In this document: piece after piece, positions 35,419 through 40,104 of the stretch
Layout: each line of letters begins with the position of its first letter
How positions within the stretch are numbered: the first letter of the stretch is position 1
Source of the DNA: Deinococcus marmoris
Lineage (GTDB): Bacteria; Deinococcota; Deinococci; Deinococcales; Deinococcaceae
NCBI RefSeq assembly: GCF_001949125.1
Contig: NZ_MSTI01000141.1
Location: 1 to 40,104, forward strand
Direction: 5' to 3'
DNA: 40,104 nucleotides
Program-made: the position numbers and the translations under genes
Notes under the pieces: model-generated
Databases searched by the model: none
The model's input: the letters and a program-made list of their open reading frames with translations, nothing else
What the model was told of the DNA's origin: nothing

Positions 35419-35569
35419 ATGACCGACGCCCTTCCACCGAACCTTTCTCCTGCTCCAGCGCGTGACGCAGGATCTGGCCGCACTTCGCCAGCCGGACGCC
35501 GTCTTCAATATCGTCCTGCGAGATGTGCTGGAGGCCCTGGGAGGTCTCGGCGGGACGGTCCTGCTGGTT
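35419..35569 (+). pseudogene. Broken start of a GAF-type sensor gene
   Basis: The ATG at 35419 opens MTDALPP, then the reading changes frame by one base (within about 35423-35445) to give FHRTFLLLQRVTQDLAALRQ, followed by PDAVFNIVLRDVLEALGGLG and GTVLLV. This is the usual lead-in helix and first strand of a GAF domain in sensor kinases or response proteins. Similarity stops at about 35569, just before the convergent transglutaminase gene. It is therefore a frameshifted and truncated 5' remnant. The family is judged from pattern only. Confidence 0.5.
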
Positions 35570-35619
35570 CATTCCAACTCTTCATTCTGGCCTGGATGCG
35601 TGTGCGCGAGAACACGCCG

Positions 35620-38553
35620 CTACCGTTTGACCTTCCGCAGCGCCAGCGCCAACGCCTTTAGAGCCTCTGCCGGGTCGCCCGGCGCGTAGCGGGCCACCTG
35701 ATAGGCGCGGACCACTTCATCCAGGGCGGGGGCCAGATGGGGGCGGGCGGCGGCGGCGCGGGCAGCGTAGGCACTGGGGGTTTCGCCGGGGGTGCGGGGC
35801 AGGCCCAGACGCACAGTCAGGTCATGCAGGGCGCGGGCGGCAGGATCACGCGGGCGCGCGGCCTGCCGCAACCACCACAGCGCAGGCAGCAGCGCCAGCC
35901 CCAGCAGCAGTGGCAACACCGCCAGATACGGCACCGAGCCGACGCCGCCCAGGCCCACCCGCGAGAGCAGCGCCTGCTGCTGGCCGCCGTCATACCCCAC
36001 GATCAGATCGTTCCAACGGTTTTGCAGGGCGTCCAGGCGCAGGCCCAGACGGCTCAGGGAAGTGGCGGCGGCGGCGGCACTGGCCTGCGGCTGGGTCAGG
36101 GCGGTGGACAGTCCGGCACTCACGCGGGCGGGGGCCACCACGGCGGTGGGGTCCACGCGCTGCCAGCCCTGGCCCTGCACCCAGACCTCGGCCCAGGCGT
36201 GGGCGTCCTGCTGGCGCACGATCAGGTAGCCGCCGTCGGGGTTGACCTCGCCGCCCAGGTAGCCGCCGACAATCCGGGCGGGCAGCCCGGCGGCGCGCAT
36301 CAGGAAAACGAAGGACTGCGCGTAGTGTTCGCAAAAGCCCTGTCTTGTGCCGAACAGGAAGGCGTCCACCCGGTCCTGCGCGGGCAGCAGCGGCGGCGAG
36401 AGGGTGTAGGAAAAGCCGCCCCGGCGCAGGTAGTCCAGCCCCGCCTCGATCCGTCCCTGGGGGGGCAGACCGCGCCAGCTTTCGCCCAGTGCGGCGGCGC
36501 GTGGACTCTGCCCGGCGGGGAGCGACAGGTCAAATTGCAGCCGCTGTGGGTTCTCGCTGACGCCCAGCCGGGCCGGGCGACTTTCCAGCGTCACGCGGCG
36601 GCGGGCGCTGACCGGGCGCAGGGTCACGGCCTGAAACGCGGTGGTCAGCACGGCACCTTGCGGCACTTCCAGCGGGGCGTCCAGCGCCAGCAGCCACGGA
36701 TTATCGGACGGTTCCAGCGTCAGGGTGTAGTTCCAGGCTGGGGCACCCGCCAGCGGTTCGACGCTGGGCGACGGGCCGCCGATCCGCACCTGTTTCCAGG
36801 ACTGGCCGTCATAGGCTTCATAGACCGGGCCGCGCCAGTAACGCTGATCCGGGGGGGGCAGCGCGCCCGTGAAGTCGGCGCGAAAGGCCACCGCGCGGTT
36901 CTGCGCCAGATTGCTGTACTCCCCGGCGCGAATCTCGCTGGACAGACCCGTGGTGGCCCCGCCCTGAACCGGCAGTTGCCACAGTGGGCTTTCCGGGCGG
37001 GGAAACAGCACGAACAGCGTCAGCGCCAGCGGCACGGCCAGCGCCAGCAGCCCGCCACTGCGGATCAGCGTGGAGGGCAGGTCCGCCTCATCCTCCCGGC
37101 TGCTTTCCTTGAGATCCGTGCGTGTTGGAGCGGTCCAGCGAGAGGCCGCCGCCAGCAGCAGCGCCGCGCTGAGAATGGCGTGCAGGGCGGTCAGCGGTCC
37201 CTGGCCATGGAAAAAGTGCGTGCTGGCGACGAACAGCCCCAGCAGCACCAGCAGGTGGCCGTCGCGCCTGCCGTGGCTCTCGGCGGTTTTGAGGGCCACC
37301 AGCAGTCCCAGCAGCGCGGTTCCGGCGGCACTGCCCAGCAGCGTGCCGTATGTGGCATTCAGGCCCACGGCGGCCAGCCCGGCCACCACCCCCAGCAGCC
37401 AGGTGGGAATGGCAGGCAAAGGGCGCATGGAAAGTGGGCGGCGCGTGCGGAATGCCCCGTATGTCAGCAGCCCCGCCACCAGTGCCGAATCCCACAGCGG
37501 CTGCCGCAGCACCCCCGGCACGAGGGTAAACGCCAGAGCCAGCAGCGTGACCCGTAAGGCGTCGGTGTCGGTGGCCGCCAGCAGCTTGAGACGGGGTGGG
37601 GGCGTGGCCGGGGGGAAGGGGGAAACACCCGCCAGCAGCGTCAGGGCGGCCAGCCGTTGCGTCTCGCCACTGCCCGCCGCCAGCGCCGCACCGGGCAGCT
37701 TGAGGGCGAAGGGCAGGCCCGCGTGGTCCATCTCCATCACCCAGGCGGCCAGTCGGGAGAGGCGGGCCTCGGGATCTCCCGCCGTATCCGCCCAGTCCAG
37801 CAGACGCACCTGCCCCTGCGCGGCGTCGGTCTCGCGGGTCAGCAGGGTGCCGGTGCGGGCCACATGCCGCCAGGAAATCTGCCGGGGCGAGTCGCCAGGG
37901 GTGTAGGGGCGCAGGCCAGCGAATTCCTCGTCGCCGCGCGTGCGGTTGTGGCCGCCCTCCAGACCCGGCACCGTGCGCGGGGGTGCGGGGGGCGCATTCG
38001 TCTCCGGGGCCGGGGCGACGTTGACCGTGACTGGCGAGGGCGCAGCCAGACCCGCTGCCCACAAACCCAGAAAATCCAGCGCGGCAGGGGCAGAGGGGGT
38101 CAGCGTCAGCGGGCCGCGTGTGCGGGCGGACATGGGCACCGTCAGGGTGCGGACCTCGCCCGCCGCCACGCGCAGGGTGACGGTGCGGGTGTCGCCCGCG
38201 CTGCTTTTCAGGCCAAGTGTCACCGCGCCCGCCACCGTCGCTGTGACCGACAGGGTGAACACGGCCTCCCCTCCAACACTGGCCCCGGCGGGGGCGCTCA
38301 GGGTCAGGCGAATCTGCCGCGCTGCGCGGGCCACGCCGGTAGAGGCCATGACCCACACGCCGCCCAGCAGAAAGGTCAGGCCGTAACCCAGGCTCAGGCC
38401 GTAGTTGATGCAGCCCACCAGGGTCAGCGTGACCAGCAATAAAAAGGCGAGGCCAAAGCGGGTGGGCCGCAGGGAAAGCGCCGGGCCTGGGTTGCGTGGA
38501 GTGGCGAGAGGAGTTGTCGGGCGCTCTGCCTTCTGGGCCCGATTGGTGGTCAT
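35620..38553 (-). CDS. DUF58-transglutaminase (TgpA-like) fusion membrane protein
   Basis: A 977-residue protein that joins two families normally encoded by neighbouring genes. Residues 1-330 are DUF58-like: two N-terminal membrane helices, a beta domain, and RPYTPGDSPRQISWRHVART, the family's core motif. Residues about 340-560 are TgpA_N-like membrane helices. Residues about 680-810 are the transglutaminase core, with the triad C741 (RQGFCEHYAQ), H785 (DAHAWAEVW) and D801 (RVDPT). A last membrane helix (about 875-895) and a cytoplasmic DUF4129-like tail follow. It probably acts as a protease or transglutaminase on the outer face. The MoxR ATPase gene lies 55 bases upstream, in the same operon. 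Confidence 0.9.
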   Translation of the reverse strand: MTTNRAQKAERPTTPLATPRNPGPALSLRPTRFGLAFLLLVTLTLVGCINYGLSLGYGLTFLLGGVWVMASTGVARAARQIRLTLSAPAGASVGGEAVFTLSVTATVAGAVTLGLKSSAGDTRTVTLRVAAGEVRTLTVPMSARTRGPLTLTPSAPAALDFLGLWAAGLAAPSPVTVNVAPAPETNAPPAPPRTVPGLEGGHNRTRGDEEFAGLRPYTPGDSPRQISWRHVARTGTLLTRETDAAQGQVRLLDWADTAGDPEARLSRLAAWVMEMDHAGLPFALKLPGAALAAGSGETQRLAALTLLAGVSPFPPATPPPRLKLLAATDTDALRVTLLALAFTLVPGVLRQPLWDSALVAGLLTYGAFRTRRPLSMRPLPAIPTWLLGVVAGLAAVGLNATYGTLLGSAAGTALLGLLVALKTAESHGRRDGHLLVLLGLFVASTHFFHGQGPLTALHAILSAALLLAAASRWTAPTRTDLKESSREDEADLPSTLIRSGGLLALAVPLALTLFVLFPRPESPLWQLPVQGGATTGLSSEIRAGEYSNLAQNRAVAFRADFTGALPPPDQRYWRGPVYEAYDGQSWKQVRIGGPSPSVEPLAGAPAWNYTLTLEPSDNPWLLALDAPLEVPQGAVLTTAFQAVTLRPVSARRRVTLESRPARLGVSENPQRLQFDLSLPAGQSPRAAALGESWRGLPPQGRIEAGLDYLRRGGFSYTLSPPLLPAQDRVDAFLFGTRQGFCEHYAQSFVFLMRAAGLPARIVGGYLGGEVNPDGGYLIVRQQDAHAWAEVWVQGQGWQRVDPTAVVAPARVSAGLSTALTQPQASAAAAATSLSRLGLRLDALQNRWNDLIVGYDGGQQQALLSRVGLGGVGSVPYLAVLPLLLGLALLPALWWLRQAARPRDPAARALHDLTVRLGLPRTPGETPSAYAARAAAARPHLAPALDEVVRAYQVARYAPGDPAEALKALALALRKVKR

Positions 38554-38608
38554 GAGACGGAGAAAGCCGACTGGCGCGAGGCTCCTTGCACTGTCTGCAC
38601 GGTGCGCC

Positions 38609-39559
38609 TCACGGGATCGGCGTGTCCGCCAGCATCCGGGAGATCAACCCCGCCACATCTACACCCGGACCGCGCACGGGCAGGCGGTGGGCAGCCAGCG
38701 CGGGGAAAACGGCCTGCACGTCTTCGGGCAGGGCCATCGGGCGGCCTGCCAGATAGGCCCAGGCACGGGCGGCAGACAGCAGCGCCAGCAATGCGCGCGG
38801 ACTCAGGCCCACCGACAGCCCCGGATGCTCGCGGGTGGCGCGGGCCAGCAGTTGCAGGTAATCCAGCAGCGGGCCTGCCGCGTGAATGCCGTCCACCTCG
38901 CGCTGCATCTGAAGCAGGATGGGGGCGTCCAGCACGGCCCCCAGATCACGAACGCTCTGGCTGCGGCCACCCGTTTCCAGCAGGGTGCGCTCGGCGCGTG
39001 GGTCCGGGTAGCCCAGCGTGATGGTCATCAGAAAGCGGTCCAGTTGCGCCTCGGGCAGCGGCAAGGTGCCCACGAAGGCTGCCGGGTTCTGCGTGGCGAT
39101 CACGAAAAAGGGATCGGGCAGGGGCCGGGTCACGCCTCCCTCGCTGACCTGCCGTTCCTCCATCGCCTCCAGCAGCGCACCCTGGGTACGCGGTGTGGCG
39201 CGGTTGATCTCATCGGCCAGCAGCACCTCGCTGAAGACTGGCCCCTGGTGAAAGCGGAAGACCGAGTTGGGCGCGTCCCACACGCTGATCCCGGTCAGAT
39301 CGGCGGGCAGCAGATCGGCGGTGAACTGCACGCGCCGGAAATCCAGCCCGAAGGTGCGGGCCAGCGCCCCGGCCAGCGTGGTCTTGCCCACCCCCGGCTG
39401 GTCCTCGATCAGCAGGTGTCCGCGCGCCAGCAGACAGGCCACCGCCAGCCGGATCTGTCCCGGCTTGCCCAGAATCACGCCGTCGAGCTGCGCCAGCGCG
39501 GCCTTCAAGGTCTCTGCGTGCGAGAGGGACTGGGGGGCAGAGGTCACGGCGCGCATCAT
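38609..39559 (-). CDS. MoxR-family AAA+ ATPase
   Basis: A 316-residue AAA+ protein that probably acts as a chaperone for the maturation of partner complexes with DUF58 and transglutaminase proteins. Walker A is EDQPGVGKTT (about residues 52-61) and Walker B is VLLADEINRATP (about 112-123); sensor 1 is ATQNP. The C-terminal lid SPRALLALLSAARAWA is typical. Two ATGs begin the frame (39559 and 39556), 9 and 12 bases after the TAGGCT box. It is co-transcribed with the DUF58-transglutaminase fusion gene downstream. Confidence 0.95.
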   Translation of the reverse strand: MMRAVTSAPQSLSHAETLKAALAQLDGVILGKPGQIRLAVACLLARGHLLIEDQPGVGKTTLAGALARTFGLDFRRVQFTADLLPADLTGISVWDAPNSVFRFHQGPVFSEVLLADEINRATPRTQGALLEAMEERQVSEGGVTRPLPDPFFVIATQNPAAFVGTLPLPEAQLDRFLMTITLGYPDPRAERTLLETGGRSQSVRDLGAVLDAPILLQMQREVDGIHAAGPLLDYLQLLARATREHPGLSVGLSPRALLALLSAARAWAYLAGRPMALPEDVQAVFPALAAHRLPVRGPGVDVAGLISRMLADTPIP

Positions 39560-39568
39560 CTGGGTCTC

Positions 39569-39574
39569 AGCCTA
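39569..39574 (-). promoter_or_regulatory. -10 box of the moxR operon
   Basis: TAGGCT, 9 bases before the ATG at 39559. Confidence 0.58.
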
Positions 39575-39664
39575 GCGGGCGGGGTCTGACAGAACTGCGA
39601 CGGGGCTGACGGGGGAGCCAGGGGACCTCCCGACCTCGACAACCCAGCTCAGCCAGCCCACACT

Positions 39665-40104
39665 AGACCTCTTGCGAAAGTCGTGCGCTAAGGTAGGGGA
39701 TGGTTGGCACGCTAAAATATCATCAGGCCCTGAAGCTGAATCGCACGAGTTTTCGCCGTCGCATTGGTGTGTACCCTGAAACATTTCTAGAGATGGAGAC
39801 CGTGTTGCAAGAACGCCATGCCAACAAAGTCAAATCTGGACGGCCACCTGCACTCTCTTTGGGAGCGCAACTCCTGATGACGCTGGAGTTCTGGCGCGAG
39901 TACCGCACGTTGTTTCACATCGGCCAGGACTGGGGTGTCCATGAGGCCACGGTTCAGCGAACCGTGGTGCGTGTTGAAGATGCCCTGATACAAAGCGGGA
40001 AATTCTCGCTTCCCGGCAAAAAAGCCCTGATTGACCACGGCACGGTCTTCACAGCCGTGCTGGTCGATGTCAGCGAAGTCCCGTGTGAGCGCCCAAAAAA
40101 ATCA
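39665..40104 (+). mobile_element. IS5-type insertion sequence, left part
   Basis: The element seems to start near 39665 with AGACCTCTTGCGAAAGTCGT, which resembles the terminal repeats of IS427-like IS5 elements in Deinococcus. The other end is outside the window, so the terminal repeat cannot be confirmed. It contains the transposase gene at 39700. Confidence 0.5.
39700..40104 (+). CDS. IS5-family transposase, first part with frameshift site
   Basis: The frame opens MVGTLKYHQALKLNRTSFRR and holds a helix-turn-helix (about residues 66-90: LEFWREYRTLFHIGQDWGVH, then EATVQRTVVRVE). It ends in VDVSEVPCERPKKS at the window edge. The first catalytic Asp is expected in the LVDVSE stretch. The end of the visible frame is a run of seven A (40095-40101), a typical slippery site: a -1 shift would read on as PKKNQ-, matching the PKKxQ that starts the second part of many IS5 transposases. 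The rest is beyond the window. Confidence 0.85.
   Translation, partial: MVGTLKYHQALKLNRTSFRRRIGVYPETFLEMETVLQERHANKVKSGRPPALSLGAQLLMTLEFWREYRTLFHIGQDWGVHEATVQRTVVRVEDALIQSGKFSLPGKKALIDHGTVFTAVLVDVSEVPCERPKKS

Noticed and set aside
35737..37557. A 606-codon open frame on the plus strand
   Set aside because: It is the shadow of the DUF58-transglutaminase gene, which has clear domains and a complete catalytic triad.

Overview
The window looks like chromosomal DNA of a Deinococcus species. The GC content is high. The cytochrome oxidase has subunits I and III fused in one chain, as in Thermus and Deinococcus. The ferredoxin is of the Thermus seven-iron type, and there is a TrpRS resembling the auxiliary TrpRS II known from D. 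radiodurans. At least twenty start codons lie 6-11 bases behind a TANNCT-type -10 box with no ribosome-binding site, which is the leaderless arrangement common in Deinococcus. Family names come from motifs read by eye, not from a database search. Both edges are cut by insertion sequences: the N-terminus of an IS982-like transposase at the left, and an IS5-type transposase at the right that ends on a seven-A run.

1-11.6 kb (respiration). A minus-strand operon runs 7Fe ferredoxin, DUF4149-like membrane protein, group III truncated globin, cupin and Crp/Fnr regulator, with 4-base overlaps joining its middle genes. It is divergent from a Bax-inhibitor-1 gene. Then come SCO1, the fused oxidase subunit I/III, subunit II with its own cytochrome c domain, heme O synthase and heme A synthase (all minus), and a divergent DUF420 membrane protein. 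Together these supply the caa3-type oxidase, its heme A and its copper chaperone.

11.6-21.3 kb (mixed housekeeping). A small conserved protein, an MFS exporter, two overlapping hotdog thioesterases, hemC, a two-domain VOC protein, lgt, tatC-tatA, an SDR with substituted catalytic residues, mqnB (menaquinone by the futalosine route), an unknown 144-residue protein and a 47-residue membrane protein.

21.3-27 kb. Threonine dehydrogenase; a TrpRS gene behind what looks like a complete transcription attenuator (15-residue leader peptide with tandem Trp codons, competing hairpins, terminator); pcp; a secreted protein of unknown function; an ABM-domain monooxygenase; mutM and pdxH. A 130-base repeat occurs at 13391 and 25260, and the differences between the two copies preserve three hairpins.

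27-40.1 kb. secA, a small membrane protein, tRNA-Met(CAU) and tRNA-Ala(GGC), a TrmB-type regulator, an RlmI-like methyltransferase, lepA, a gene-poor stretch with a decayed GAF-type sensor gene, a DUF58-transglutaminase fusion protein and its MoxR ATPase, then the right-hand IS. The strongest leads are the trpS attenuator, the covarying repeat, the globin-ferredoxin-regulator operon, the DUF58-transglutaminase fusion and the overlapping divergent leaderless promoters at 24.4 kb.
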